Positions 19,254-28,719 of a stretch of 64,000 nt of DNA are shown in pieces. Source of the DNA: Pseudomonas chlororaphis subsp. aurantiaca (GTDB lineage Bacteria; Pseudomonadota; Gammaproteobacteria; Pseudomonadales; Pseudomonadaceae). The DNA is taken from positions 1,860,001-1,924,000 of the forward strand of contig NZ_CP059162.1 of NCBI RefSeq assembly GCF_013466605.1, in the 5' to 3' direction. A program made the position numbers and the translations under genes. Below the pieces are notes generated by a model. That model was not told where the DNA came from. It searched no databases and worked only from the letters and a program-made list of their open reading frames with translations. How positions within the stretch are numbered: the first letter of the stretch is position 1; each line of letters begins with the position of its first letter.

Positions 19254-21155
19254 CTACTGCACCCAACGTTGGAGAATTTGCTGCAGATCCGTGCGTTTGA
19301 ACGGCTTGGCCAGGTAATCGTTCATTCCCGCCGACAAACACGCTTCGCGGTCGCCCTGCAAGGCATTGGCGGTCAAGGCGATGATCGGCAGGTCGGCGCA
19401 TCCGGGCAGTTGGCGGATCTGCCGGGTGGCCTCGTAACCGTCGATCAGCGGCAGCCGGCAGTCCATCAGGATCGCCTCGAAAATCAGGCTTTCGGCGCTG
19501 CGAATGGCCTGGGCGCCGTCGGTGGCGATGCTGACCGTGAAGCCCAGGCTGCGCAGCATGGCCTGGATCACGGTCTGGTTGACCGGGTTGTCTTCCACCA
19601 GCAGCACGTTGCGTCCTTCGCCATGGGCATGCCCGCTGTGCACCCGCGGTGCCAGCACCGGCAGGCTTTGCTGGTACAGCGCCAGCGGGATCTCCAGGGT
19701 GAACACCGAGCCGCGGCCCTCCTCGCTCTGGGCGCGCAGGGTGCCGCCCATGCGTTCGGCCAGGGTGCGGGCGATCGGCAGCCCCAGGCCGGTGCCGCCA
19801 TAACGCCGGGAAATCGAACTGTCGGCCTGCTGGAAGGCGTTGAACATCAGTTCCAGGCTTTGCGGGCTGATGCCGATCCCGCTGTCGCGCACGCTACAGG
19901 TGAACCACAGCAGTTCATGGTCCAGGGCCTGCCATTGCGGTTCGATGGTGACGCTGCCTTGTTCGGTGAACTTCAAGGCGTTGCCGATCAGGTTCACCAG
20001 GATCTGCCGGATGCGCGTCGGGTCGCCTTTGACTTGCAGCGATTCCATGCCGGGCGGCAGCCGCAGTTGCAGGTCCAGCCCGCGCTGCGCGGCGCTGTGC
20101 TGGAAGGCCTGGGCCGAGCTGCTGATGAGTTCGGCGAGATTGAACGGGATGTGCTCCAGCTCCAGGGCCGAACGCTCGATGCGCGAGAAGTCGAGGATGT
20201 CGTTGATTACCTTGAGCAGGTGCTCGGTGGACTCGGAGGCCAGCGCCGCGTACTCGTGCTGCTCATCGGTCATTTCCGTGGTTTCGAGCAGTTGCAGCAT
20301 GCCCAGTACGCCGTTCATGGGCGTGCGCAGTTCGTGGCTCATCATCGCCAGGAAGTCCGACTTGGCGTTGTTGGCTCGCTCCGCTTCTTCGCGGGTCTGG
20401 ATCAATTGCGCCATGGCCTGGTGCTGTTCGCGGCTGGCCTGCTCGAGGCCGGCCGCGAGGTTGTTGATATGCCGCGAAAGATCGCCCAGCTCGGCATCGT
20501 CGACGATCGGCAGCGGAGTCTTGAAGTCACCCTGTTGAATGGCCTTGACCGCGGTGCCCATGGCGCTGATCGGCTGCGACAGGCTGGCCGCCAGGCGGCG
20601 GGCCAGGAGGAAGGTGAACAGCAGGGCGAACAGCGCGAGGATGCCGGCCTTGAACAGGATCTCCTGCTGGCGCTGGCTGAAGGCGTCGTTGGACATGCCG
20701 ACGATCACCCGCCCCAGGTAGTCCTCGTTCGGGCTCACGCTGGCGCTCGGGTCGTCCTGGAAAAAGTCGTTGCTGAGCTGGATACGCTGCAGGCGTACCG
20801 GGGCCTGGAACACTTCCACCTGCTGTGAGCGGTTGTGAGTCTCCGAAGGCTGCTCGACGTACACCAGGATCTTGTTGCGGCTGTCCTGGACTTCGAGAAA
20901 ACGCACATGGGGCGTGGCCAGGGTGGCCTTGAGCAGGCTCTCCAGGCCTTCGCTGTTGCCCGAAATCACCCCGTACTCGGTGGCCGGCGCCAGCTGGTTG
21001 GCGATCAACTGGCCGGTGTGGTTGAGCTCCTGGCGCAGATCCTGGATCCGCACGAAGGTAAAGAAGCTGATCAGCAGCAGGGTCAGCAGCAGCGCCGGGC
21101 CGAGGCAGATGATCTGGGTGCGGGTACTGATGTCCCAACGGCGACGGAAGGTCAT
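19254..21155 (-). CDS. Hybrid sensor histidine kinase (PA1611-like, GacS/BarA architecture)
   Basis: The 633 residues are ordered as TM1 (about 13-34), a periplasmic domain, TM2 (about 170-190), HAMP, HisKA with phospho-His274 in MMSHELRTPMNG, an HATPase domain, and a C-terminal receiver with Asp in ILMDCRLPLIDG. No Hpt domain is present, so phosphate must pass to an external Hpt. By position beside fabA it matches P. aeruginosa PA1611, a kinase reported to interact with RetS in the Gac/Rsm network. Unlike what I recall there, it is the third gene of an operon behind a TonB receptor and a periplasmic binding protein, overlapping the latter by four bases. Confidence 0.92.
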   Translation of the reverse strand: MTFRRRWDISTRTQIICLGPALLLTLLLISFFTFVRIQDLRQELNHTGQLIANQLAPATEYGVISGNSEGLESLLKATLATPHVRFLEVQDSRNKILVYVEQPSETHNRSQQVEVFQAPVRLQRIQLSNDFFQDDPSASVSPNEDYLGRVIVGMSNDAFSQRQQEILFKAGILALFALLFTFLLARRLAASLSQPISAMGTAVKAIQQGDFKTPLPIVDDAELGDLSRHINNLAAGLEQASREQHQAMAQLIQTREEAERANNAKSDFLAMMSHELRTPMNGVLGMLQLLETTEMTDEQHEYAALASESTEHLLKVINDILDFSRIERSALELEHIPFNLAELISSSAQAFQHSAAQRGLDLQLRLPPGMESLQVKGDPTRIRQILVNLIGNALKFTEQGSVTIEPQWQALDHELLWFTCSVRDSGIGISPQSLELMFNAFQQADSSISRRYGGTGLGLPIARTLAERMGGTLRAQSEEGRGSVFTLEIPLALYQQSLPVLAPRVHSGHAHGEGRNVLLVEDNPVNQTVIQAMLRSLGFTVSIATDGAQAIRSAESLIFEAILMDCRLPLIDGYEATRQIRQLPGCADLPIIALTANALQGDREACLSAGMNDYLAKPFKRTDLQQILQRWVQ

Positions 21156-22081
21156 GGGCGTTTTTCTCCTTCGGCCAGCTGGGTCGCCACCGATTGTTCG
21201 TCAATCGGTTCGACACCCAGGGAGCGTGCCACTTGCGGGTTGCTCAACACCTTGAACGGTTGCGGATACAGGGTACGCGGCCAGTGGGGCGTGGGCCGGT
21301 CCAGCAAATCGTCGAGCACCTGCAGCCAGTCGTCCTGGTCGCTGTAGGTGCTGGCCAGGCTGCCGGCCTTGACGAAGCCGGCATTGGGGCCGATCAGCGC
21401 CAGTTGCCGGGCATAGCTGCTCAATAACAGGTTCTTCGCGGTTTTCGGGTTGTACAGGCGCGGGTCGTCCAGCCCCAGCAAGACGTCGCTGCTTTTCAGC
21501 AGGCTTTGCAGCGGGCGACTGTCATTGGTGTCGTCCCAGCGCTCGGCGACGATTTCCAGCCCCAGGGGATGGGCGGCCTGGTGCAGTTCCTTGAGCAGGA
21601 ATTCACTGTCGGCGCCGTAGAGCACGCCGATCCGCCGGGCCTGGGGGAGAATCTTGCGGATCAGTTGCAATTGTCGAGCCAGCGGCGGGTCGCTCCATAA
21701 CAGGCTCAGCCGGGGCGAGGTCGTTGCCCCAAGGCGCTGTTGGGCCTGGATCCGGCCGATGCGCAGCACCAGGGTGGCCGGGCCCTGGGCCTCTTGCTGG
21801 CGCCACTCCAGGCTGGCCGGGTCGAGCAGGATCAGCCGGGTCCCCGCCGGCAATTGACCGGGGGCAGGCAGGTTGGCCAGGAGTTCGAAGCGCACTTCGT
21901 CCTGTGGCCGCTGTTGCGCCAGTGCCTGGGCGAAGGCTCGCACGCCGGCGCTGTCTTCGGCGCCGGTCAGCAACACCTGGGCCGCCCATGCGGGGAATGC
22001 ACCCCAGAGGCAACAGAACAGCAGCAGGCGAACCTGGAATCGGCTCAAGGCTGGCGTCATCCCTGACTGACGGTGGCTCAT
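21152..22081 (-). CDS. Periplasmic substrate-binding-like protein (ABC_sub_bind type)
   Basis: The 309 residues begin with a signal peptide (hydrophobic core RLLLFCCLWGAFPAWAA, cleavage near residue 34). The mature protein resembles the PF04392-type binding proteins: ILPQARRIGVLYGADS in the middle and LIGPNAGFVKAGSLASTYSD towards the C-terminus. No ABC permease or ATPase is adjacent. It starts one base after the TonB-receptor stop and overlaps the hybrid kinase by four bases, so it more likely presents a ligand to the kinase than feeds a transporter. Confidence 0.8.
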   Translation of the reverse strand: MSHRQSGMTPALSRFQVRLLLFCCLWGAFPAWAAQVLLTGAEDSAGVRAFAQALAQQRPQDEVRFELLANLPAPGQLPAGTRLILLDPASLEWRQQEAQGPATLVLRIGRIQAQQRLGATTSPRLSLLWSDPPLARQLQLIRKILPQARRIGVLYGADSEFLLKELHQAAHPLGLEIVAERWDDTNDSRPLQSLLKSSDVLLGLDDPRLYNPKTAKNLLLSSYARQLALIGPNAGFVKAGSLASTYSDQDDWLQVLDDLLDRPTPHWPRTLYPQPFKVLSNPQVARSLGVEPIDEQSVATQLAEGEKRP

Positions 22082-22082
22082 G

Positions 22083-24206
22083 CTAGAACGTCAACTCCGC
22101 ACTGAAGTAGAGGACGTGTTGCGAGTCATAGTTGTTGTCGACAAAGGTGGTGGGCTCGTCGTCGAGCCGTTGCTGGAGCACGCCGGCCAGCTCCAGGCTG
22201 CCCTTGCCCAGGGGGATGCGCTTGGCGACGCGGGTATCGACCCGTTCGAAGCGGTAACCGTTGAGCGCGCTGGAACCATAGTAGAAGAGCGCGCTGGACC
22301 AGCCCTGGCCCCAGTCGCGCAACCAGCCCGCCGAGCCGCTGTGGCGCGCGGTCAATTGCTCGTCCAGCGGGTTGCTGGCCTCGGCGTCGACATAGGCGTA
22401 CGTCAGGCGCAGCCGGTCCGCCGGGTTCAGGCGCCAGTCCAGCTGGGTTTCGGTGCCGGCGAAGCGTGAGTTGTTGCTGTTGCTGGCGATGTACTGGTTG
22501 TTGCGCAGCGGCTCGCTGATCATCCCGCTGATTTCGTCGTAGAACAGCTTCACATCGAGGTTCAGCCCGAGATCGGCGAAAAAGCCGTTGTAGCCCAGCT
22601 CCCGCGAGCGCATGCGCTCCTGGTCGAGGTTGCCCGGGCCGCGGGTCTTGACGAAGTACTGGGCGCTGGGCTGGCCGTAGGCGGTCGGGCTCAGCTTGGT
22701 GACCCGGTAGCTCCAGTTGACGTTGTTCTCGAACATGTCCGGCGAGCGGATCGCTTCCGAATACACCGCCCGCAGGCCGTGGCGCGGATTGATCAGGTAG
22801 TTGACCGCCACCCGCGGGGTCAGCGAGCTGCCGCTCAGCTGCGAGTCCTCGAACATGGCGCCGCCCTGCAGCAGCCAGTGCTCGGTGGCGCGCCATTCCA
22901 GTTGGCCGAACGCGCGCCAGGTGCTGTCGTCGAGGGTGCCGTTGAAATAGGTTTCCGAGTCGGCGCGGTCGTAGCGATAGTTCAGGCCGCTGACCAGGCG
23001 CACACCGTCGGACAGGCTCAGGGTGTCCTGCAGTTCGAGGTCGTAGCGCGATTCACGGGCGCTCTGGTCGATATCCCCGCAGACCGTGCGCTTGGCGCCG
23101 TCCTTCCATTGGGTCAGCACCTGGTTCGCCAGGGCCTGTTCGGCCGCGGTGCCCGGAGGGGCGCCGGAGCCGGTGAAATTGTCCATGTGCCGGGCCAGCA
23201 GTTCGGCATAGTTCGGGTTGAGCTGCCAGAGGCGGGTCAGTTCCGGGCTGAACGACACTTCGGCGTCACAGGCGCGCCAGTTCTGCTGGCGGTCCCAGTG
23301 CTGGGCCGAGCCTTGTATATAAAGGCTGTGGTCCGGGTTGATGTCCAGGTTCCAGCGCAGCGAGCCGGCATAGTCCTTGGCGATCACGTCGGAGTTGTAG
23401 CCGGCCGAGGTGATACCGGAGAACACCGGGCGGTAGGTATAGGGGCGCTGGTTGCTGCCTTCCTTGGCACTGAGCTGCCAGTCGATGCTCTGCTGCTCGT
23501 CGAGCATCTGGCTGACCGACAGGCTGAAGCGGTTCAAACGCCGGCTGTCGCGATAGTCGGTGCCGTTGCGATCGCTGTCGAAGCCATCGTCCTCCTGCCC
23601 GGACAGCGACAGGCGCAGGTCGCCGCTGTCCCAGCCGGTGCCCTGGCTGGCGTACCAGTCGCTGATGCCGCGCTGGCCGCGGGTGACCTTGACCCGCGTG
23701 CCGTGGCTGTTGGCGGGCGAGCGGGTAATGATGTTGATCACCGCCATCAGCGCGTTGGCGCCGTAACTGACGGTATTGGGGCCGCGGAACACCTCGATGC
23801 GCTCGATGTCCTCCATGGCCACCGGAATGTCGCTCCAGTCCACGGTGGCCAGGCCCGCCCGGTACACCGAGCGCCCGTCGATCAGCACCTGCATGCGCCG
23901 CGCTTCGCTGGCATTGGTGCCGTGATAATTCACCGCGGCCTGGTTGCCGTTGATATTGCCGACCATCATCCCGGGCACCAGGCGCAGCAGCTCGCTGATG
24001 TCGCGGGCGCCGCTGGCGTTGATCAGTTCGCTGTCGAGCACGGTCATGCTGCCGGGCACGGCCGCGGGGGACTGTTTCAGACGGGTGGCGGTGAGGATTT
24101 CCGGCAGCGGCTGGTTGTCCAGGAACAGATCGTCGGCCAACGCCGGGGTGCTGCAAAGCAGCGCCAGCAAGAGCGATGGGCGGGAGAGGGGAGGGCCAGG
24201 ATACAC
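22083..24206 (-). CDS. TonB-dependent outer-membrane receptor
   Basis: The 707 residues have a signal peptide ending near ALADD, an N-terminal plug domain (VPGSMTVLDSELINASGARD; IERIEVFRGPNTVSYGANAL) and a C-terminal 22-strand barrel ending in aromatic ...LYFSAELTF, the usual outer-membrane assembly signal. There is no extra N-terminal STN signalling domain, so it is not a classical FecA-type transducer. The start is GTG, preceded by CAAGG. The cargo is not evident. It heads the operon with the binding protein and the hybrid kinase. Confidence 0.93.
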   Translation of the reverse strand: MYPGPPLSRPSLLLALLCSTPALADDLFLDNQPLPEILTATRLKQSPAAVPGSMTVLDSELINASGARDISELLRLVPGMMVGNINGNQAAVNYHGTNASEARRMQVLIDGRSVYRAGLATVDWSDIPVAMEDIERIEVFRGPNTVSYGANALMAVINIITRSPANSHGTRVKVTRGQRGISDWYASQGTGWDSGDLRLSLSGQEDDGFDSDRNGTDYRDSRRLNRFSLSVSQMLDEQQSIDWQLSAKEGSNQRPYTYRPVFSGITSAGYNSDVIAKDYAGSLRWNLDINPDHSLYIQGSAQHWDRQQNWRACDAEVSFSPELTRLWQLNPNYAELLARHMDNFTGSGAPPGTAAEQALANQVLTQWKDGAKRTVCGDIDQSARESRYDLELQDTLSLSDGVRLVSGLNYRYDRADSETYFNGTLDDSTWRAFGQLEWRATEHWLLQGGAMFEDSQLSGSSLTPRVAVNYLINPRHGLRAVYSEAIRSPDMFENNVNWSYRVTKLSPTAYGQPSAQYFVKTRGPGNLDQERMRSRELGYNGFFADLGLNLDVKLFYDEISGMISEPLRNNQYIASNSNNSRFAGTETQLDWRLNPADRLRLTYAYVDAEASNPLDEQLTARHSGSAGWLRDWGQGWSSALFYYGSSALNGYRFERVDTRVAKRIPLGKGSLELAGVLQQRLDDEPTTFVDNNYDSQHVLYFSAELTF

Positions 24207-24358
24207 GGCACAGCCTTGATAACGGATAATTGCCGCGCATGTTAACCGAGATGACCGGGTTTTCCAGTCGATAACCCAGACAATCCGGGGTCTAATCGGT
24301 GTTTTCCCGGCATTTGTGCCTAATTGTTCACGGGGCTGGCCGCCGCAGGGCCGCCCCG

Positions 24359-24364
24359 TATAAT
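24359..24364 (+). promoter_or_regulatory. -10-like TATAAT upstream of gpsA
   Basis: A perfect TATAAT lies 36 bp before the gpsA ATG. No good -35 hexamer is found at 16-18 bp, so the assignment is tentative. Confidence 0.35.
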
Positions 24365-24400
24365 GCCGCCATCGCCACTGTATGGATTGACGGATTGCAT

Positions 24401-25426
24401 ATGACTGAACAGCGCCCTATCGCGGTCCTGGGAGGCGGAAGCTTTGGTACCGCCGTGGCCAATCTGCTGGCCGAGAACGGCCATCGGGTGCGGCAGTGGA
24501 TGCGTGACCCGGAGCAGGCGGAAGCCATTCGCATTCATCGCGAAAATCCGCGTTACCTCAAAGGCATCAAGATTCATCCGGCGGTGGAGCCGGTGACCGA
24601 TCTGTTGGCCACCCTGAACGACAGTGACCTGTGTTTTGTCGCCTTACCCTCCAGCGCCCTGCGCTCGGTGCTGGCGCCCCATGCGCGGCTGCTCGCCGGC
24701 AAGCTGCTGGTCAGCCTGACCAAGGGCATCGAGGCGCAGACCTTCAAGCTGATGAGCGAAATCCTCGAAGAGATCGCTCCGCAAGCGCGGATCGGCGTGC
24801 TGTCCGGGCCGAACCTGGCCCGCGAAGTGGCCGAACACGCCTTGACCGCCACCGTGGTCGCCAGCGAAGACGAAGAGCTCTGCCAGCGCGTGCAGGCGGC
24901 CCTGCATGGCCGTACCTTCCGCGTCTATGCCAGCGCCGACCGCTTCGGCGTCGAGCTGGGCGGGGCGTTGAAGAACGTCTACGCGATCATCGCCGGCATG
25001 GCCGTGGCGCTGGGCATGGGGGAAAACACCAAGAGCATGCTGATTACCCGGGCGCTGGCGGAAATGACCCGTTTCGCCGTCAGCCAGGGCGCCAACCCGA
25101 TGACCTTCCTCGGCCTGGCGGGGGTCGGCGATCTGATCGTCACCTGCTCGTCGCCCAAGAGCCGCAACTATCAGGTCGGTTTCGCCCTGGGTGAAGGCCT
25201 GAGCCTGGAAGAGGCGGTGGACCGGCTCGGCGAGGTGGCCGAAGGCGTGAACACCCTCAAGGTGCTCAAGGTCAAGGCACAGGAAGTGGGCGTATATATG
25301 CCGCTGGTGGCCGGATTACATGCCATCCTGTTTGAAGGTCGCACGCTGAATCAGGTCATCGAACTGCTGATGCGCGGCGAGCCGAAAACCGATGTCGACT
25401 TTATCTCCCCCAGTGGTTTCAACTGA
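24401..25426 (+). CDS. gpsA: Glycerol-3-phosphate dehydrogenase [NAD(P)+]
   Basis: GpsA reduces dihydroxyacetone phosphate to sn-glycerol 3-phosphate for phospholipid synthesis. The 341 residues start [20 protein letters not shown], with the nucleotide-binding GGGSFG; the catalytic lysine region [11 protein letters not shown] and [12 protein letters not shown] are present. The ATG at 24401 is chosen because the Rossmann motif must lie at the N-terminus; the open frame upstream is non-conserved. It is followed closely by the DUF4389 and sixA genes. Confidence 0.97.
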   Translation: MTEQRPIAVLGGGSFGTAVANLLAENGHRVRQWMRDPEQAEAIRIHRENPRYLKGIKIHPAVEPVTDLLATLNDSDLCFVALPSSALRSVLAPHARLLAGKLLVSLTKGIEAQTFKLMSEILEEIAPQARIGVLSGPNLAREVAEHALTATVVASEDEELCQRVQAALHGRTFRVYASADRFGVELGGALKNVYAIIAGMAVALGMGENTKSMLITRALAEMTRFAVSQGANPMTFLGLAGVGDLIVTCSSPKSRNYQVGFALGEGLSLEEAVDRLGEVAEGVNTLKVLKVKAQEVGVYMPLVAGLHAILFEGRTLNQVIELLMRGEPKTDVDFISPSGFN

Positions 25427-25444
25427 GCAGGACAGGAGCGAGAC

Positions 25445-25792
25445 ATGAACGATACGAATTCCGAAGCCAAGTACGAATCCATCCTGCTGCGTGTGCTGTG
25501 GATGCTGGTGTTCGTGCTGGTCTGGCAAGTGGCGCAATTCATCCTCGGCGCGCTGGTGCTGGTGCAGTTGATCTACCGGCTGATCTACGGTTCGCCGAGT
25601 GCCAGCCTGATGAACTTCGGCGACAGCCTGAGCCAGTTTCTGGCGCAGATCGGTCGCTTCGGCAGTTTCCACACCGACCAGAAGCCTTGGCCGTTCGCCG
25701 ACTGGCCGGCCCCGCGCGCGCCTGAAGGCGAAGCGCCGCACGTGGTGCCACCGGCGCCCCATCCGGCGCGCGACGAGGAGCCCAAGCTGTGA
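25445..25792 (+). CDS. DUF4389 domain-containing membrane protein
   Basis: A 115-residue protein with two hydrophobic segments (VLWMLVFVLVWQVAQFILGA and the following LVQLIYRLIYG) and a proline-rich hydrophilic tail. DUF4389 proteins are small, conserved and of unknown function. It lies 18 bp after gpsA, and its stop overlaps the GTG start of sixA, so the three genes form an operon. Confidence 0.85.
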   Translation: MNDTNSEAKYESILLRVLWMLVFVLVWQVAQFILGALVLVQLIYRLIYGSPSASLMNFGDSLSQFLAQIGRFGSFHTDQKPWPFADWPAPRAPEGEAPHVVPPAPHPARDEEPKL

Positions 25793-26238
25793 AGCTCTGG
25801 GTGTTGCGTCACGGTGAAGCCGAGCCGCATGCGCGCAGCGATGCCGAGCGCAACCTGACCGAGCATGGCCGCCAGGAAGCGCTGCGCAGCGCCGCGCACC
25901 TGATCGGCCAGCCGCTCAGCGCAATCATCGCCAGCCCTTATGCGCGGGCGCAGCAGACGGCGAAGCTGGTGCGCGAAGCCCTGGGCTTCGAAGCGGAAAT
26001 CCGCACCGTGTCCTGGCTGACGCCGGACAACAACCCGCTGTCAGTGGTCGCCCAACTCGATTCGGTGGACAACGTGCTGCTGGTCAGCCACCAGCCGCTG
26101 GTGGGCAACCTGATCGGCCTCCTGCAGCACGGCCATCTGCGCAATCCCCAGCCGATGCACACTGCAGGCCTGGCGGAGCTCGAAGGCGACTGGCCGCTGG
26201 CCGGCCTAATGACCCTCAACAGCATCAAGAATCCCTGA
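25789..26238 (+). CDS. sixA: Phosphohistidine phosphatase SixA
   Basis: SixA belongs to the histidine-phosphatase superfamily and removes phosphate from histidine on phosphotransfer domains. The 149 residues begin with the RHG motif (LRHGEAEPHA); NLTEHGRQEA and the second His in VSHQPLVGNL complete the pocket. It starts with GTG overlapping the upstream stop. In E. coli SixA acts on ArcB and the nitrogen PTS; the target here is unknown, though two hybrid kinases lie in this window. Confidence 0.9.
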   Translation: MKLWVLRHGEAEPHARSDAERNLTEHGRQEALRSAAHLIGQPLSAIIASPYARAQQTAKLVREALGFEAEIRTVSWLTPDNNPLSVVAQLDSVDNVLLVSHQPLVGNLIGLLQHGHLRNPQPMHTAGLAELEGDWPLAGLMTLNSIKNP

Positions 26239-26249
26239 ACCCCTGGACT

Positions 26250-26342
26250 GTAGGAGCGCGGTTTGCCCGCGATAAAAGAGTGCCGCGTAGTTTCAGGTAC
26301 CCCGTGTCGCTGCTCTTCGCGGGCAAGCCTCGTTCCTACGAC
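26250..26342. repeat. Inverted pair of REP elements
   Basis: A REP unit at 26250-26273 (TAGGAGCGCGGTTTGCCCGC) and its inverted copy at 26313-26342 (CGCGGGCAAGCCTCGTTCCT) flank about 40 bp. This is a typical Pseudomonas REP doublet between sixA and the acyl-CoA synthetase gene. Confidence 0.85.
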
Positions 26343-26463
26343 GATCTGTTCTTTTCGCTACATTTCTTAACTTGCAGCGTTCCTTTGTGCGTGGAATAGT
26401 CGCCCGAGCAAGTGCTTGGTTGGCTAGCCTCACGATCAGAACAAAAACAAAGGAGCGAGTCGC

Positions 26464-28131
26464 ATGTCTGCTGCTTTTCGTTTGCCGCTGGAAGTGTTCT
26501 ACGAGCGCGAAGCTCGTCATCCCCGCCAACGTTTCCTGGTCCAGCCCCTGGGGGGTGGCCGGGTCGAAGAGCTGACCTGGGCCGACGTCGGCCACCAGGC
26601 CCGCTGCGCCGCCCACTGGCTGCGCGCCCGCGAGCTGCCGCCGGGCAGTCATGTCGCGATCATTTCCAAGAACTGCGCCCACTGGATCATCGCCGACCTG
26701 GCGATCTGGATGGCCGGTCACGTTTCCGTGCCGCTGTATCCCAACCTGACCGCCGATTCGGTGGCCCAGGTGCTGGAGCATTCCGAGTCGGCCCTGGTGT
26801 TCATCGGCAAGCTCGATGACTGGCCGGCGATGGCCCCCGGTGTGAAGCCCGGGCTGCCGACCATCAGCCTGCCGATCTGCCCCGAAGGCCGCTTCGACTT
26901 CACCTGGGACCAGTTGCAGCGGTGCTCGCCGATCCAGGACGACCCCAACCCCGCCGCCGAACAACTGGCGACCATCATTTACACCTCGGGCACCACCGGC
27001 CTGCCCAAGGGCGTGATGCACAGCTTCGGCACCCTGGGTTTTGCGGCGACCCGCGGCACCCAGCTGTTCGGCCTTGGGCCGACGGACCGGCTGCTGTCCT
27101 ACCTGCCGCTGTGCCACGTGGCCGAGCGCATGTTTGTCGAGCTGGCGGCGATCTATACCGGGCAGACGGTGTTTTTCGCCGAGAGCCTGGAGACCTTTCT
27201 CACCGACCTGCAGCGGGCGCGGCCCACGGCGTTGTTCGGCGTGCCGCGGATCTGGACCAAGTTCCAGATGGGCGTATACAGCAAAGTTCCGGCCAAGCGC
27301 CTGGACTTCCTGCTGGGCCTGCCGTTCATCGGCAAGCGGGTCGGACGCAAGGTACTGGCCGGGCTGGGGCTGGACGCCCTGCGGGTCGCCTTGTCCGGCG
27401 CCGCGCCGGTGCCGCAGACCCTGTTGGACTGGTATCAGCGCCTGGGCCTCGATGTGCTGGAGGTGTACGGCATGACCGAAAGTTGCGGTTATTCCCATAT
27501 CGGCCGCAGCGGCCAGCATGTACCCGGCTGGATCGGCCGGCCCTGCCCGGACGTCGAGGTGCGGATCGACGAGGCCGGAGAGGTCCAGGTGCGCAGCGGG
27601 GCGACCATGCTCGGCTACTTCAAGGACCCGCAGAAGACCGCGGAAACCGTCACCGCGGATGGTTTCCTGCGCACCGGCGACAAGGGCGAGCAGGACGCCG
27701 ACGGCAATCTGCGCCTGACTGGGCGGCTCAAGGAGATCTTCAAGACCAGCAAGGGCAAGTACGTGGCCCCGGCGCCGATCGAGAACCGGCTGGCGGTGCA
27801 TTCGCGGATCGAGCAGGTGTGCGTGGTCGGCGATGGCCTGAGTGCGCCTCTGGGCTTGTGCGTGTTGTCCGCGGCTGGACTGCAGGACGCCGCCGGCGGT
27901 GCCCGTGGCGGCCTGCATGCGAGCCTGGAAAGCCTTCTCGATGAGGTCAACGGCGCGCTCGACAAACACGAGCGCTTGCACCGCCTGGTGGTGGTGAAGG
28001 ACAGTTGGGCGGTGGAAAACGGCTTTCTGACCCCGACCCTGAAGATCAAGCGCAATGTCATCGAAGCCACCTACGGCGAGCGCTTCAAAGAGTGGAGCGA
28101 GCGCTCCGAAGCGGTGCTGTGGCAGGATTGA
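26464..28131 (+). CDS. AMP-binding long-chain acyl-CoA synthetase
   Basis: This adenylate-forming enzyme activates carboxylic acids to acyl-CoA through an acyl-AMP. The 555 residues show the P-loop-like IIYTSGTTGLPKGVM, the EVYGMTESCGY motif and the C-terminal KTSKGKYVAPAPIE lysine segment. The length suits FadD-like medium/long-chain enzymes, but chain length cannot be read from sequence. The ATG follows AAAGGAGCGAGTCGC. A hotdog thioesterase follows 30 bp downstream, a combination suggesting acyl-CoA handling. Confidence 0.92.
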   Translation: MSAAFRLPLEVFYEREARHPRQRFLVQPLGGGRVEELTWADVGHQARCAAHWLRARELPPGSHVAIISKNCAHWIIADLAIWMAGHVSVPLYPNLTADSVAQVLEHSESALVFIGKLDDWPAMAPGVKPGLPTISLPICPEGRFDFTWDQLQRCSPIQDDPNPAAEQLATIIYTSGTTGLPKGVMHSFGTLGFAATRGTQLFGLGPTDRLLSYLPLCHVAERMFVELAAIYTGQTVFFAESLETFLTDLQRARPTALFGVPRIWTKFQMGVYSKVPAKRLDFLLGLPFIGKRVGRKVLAGLGLDALRVALSGAAPVPQTLLDWYQRLGLDVLEVYGMTESCGYSHIGRSGQHVPGWIGRPCPDVEVRIDEAGEVQVRSGATMLGYFKDPQKTAETVTADGFLRTGDKGEQDADGNLRLTGRLKEIFKTSKGKYVAPAPIENRLAVHSRIEQVCVVGDGLSAPLGLCVLSAAGLQDAAGGARGGLHASLESLLDEVNGALDKHERLHRLVVVKDSWAVENGFLTPTLKIKRNVIEATYGERFKEWSERSEAVLWQD

Positions 28132-28161
28132 GCGCGGATAACCACCTTAAAGGATGCAGTG

Positions 28162-28605
28162 ATGAGCTTATGGCGTACCACCCCGAACATCGAGCAACTG
28201 AACGCGATCCAGAAAAACACCATCGGTGAGGTGCTGGACATCCGCTTCGAGTCCTTCGACGACGAATCCCTGACCGCGAGCATGGTGATCGACCATCGCA
28301 CCCACCAGCCCTATGGCCTGCTGCATGGCGGTGCCTCGGTGGTGCTGGCGGAGTCGGTCGGCTCCATGGCCAGCTACCTGTGCATCGACTCCAGCAAGTT
28401 CTATTGCGTGGGCCTGGAGATCAATGCCAACCACTTGCGCGGCCTGCGTTCCGGCCGGGTGACGGCGGTGGCCAGGGCGATTCACATCGGGCGTACCACC
28501 CATGTCTGGGATATCCGCCTGAGTAGCGACGAAGGCAAGGCCAGCTGCGTATCGCGCCTGACCATGGCCGTGGTGCCGCTGGGGCAGATGCCGCCGGCAC
28601 GTTGA
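28162..28605 (+). CDS. Hotdog-fold thioesterase (EntH/MenI type)
   Basis: A 147-residue thioesterase with the catalytic segment LLHGGASVVLAESVGSMAS (Glu as general base), as in EntH/YdiI. Beginning at the ATG rather than the GTG three bases upstream leaves better spacing from AAAGGATGCAGTG. It probably hydrolyses acyl-CoA and follows the acyl-CoA synthetase gene. Confidence 0.9.
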   Translation: MSLWRTTPNIEQLNAIQKNTIGEVLDIRFESFDDESLTASMVIDHRTHQPYGLLHGGASVVLAESVGSMASYLCIDSSKFYCVGLEINANHLRGLRSGRVTAVARAIHIGRTTHVWDIRLSSDEGKASCVSRLTMAVVPLGQMPPAR

Positions 28606-28719
28606 GCGGTAACCATAGGCTGAAGCGGAGTGTCATCATTCTTGACCGTTACTGTCATTGCCGCCGGGTAATGGCGTGCGGACAATCAGCCATCGTTTTT
28701 TGTTCATGAGTTAGCCGGT

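Noticed and set aside
22083..24206. FecA-type signalling receptor with sigma/anti-sigma pair
   Set aside because: No N-terminal STN domain is visible in the receptor and no ECF sigma or anti-sigma gene is next to it.
26250..26342. Repeated palindromes as a possible CRISPR array
   Set aside because: They are two inverted REP units, not direct repeats with unique spacers of uniform size, and no cas gene is in the window.
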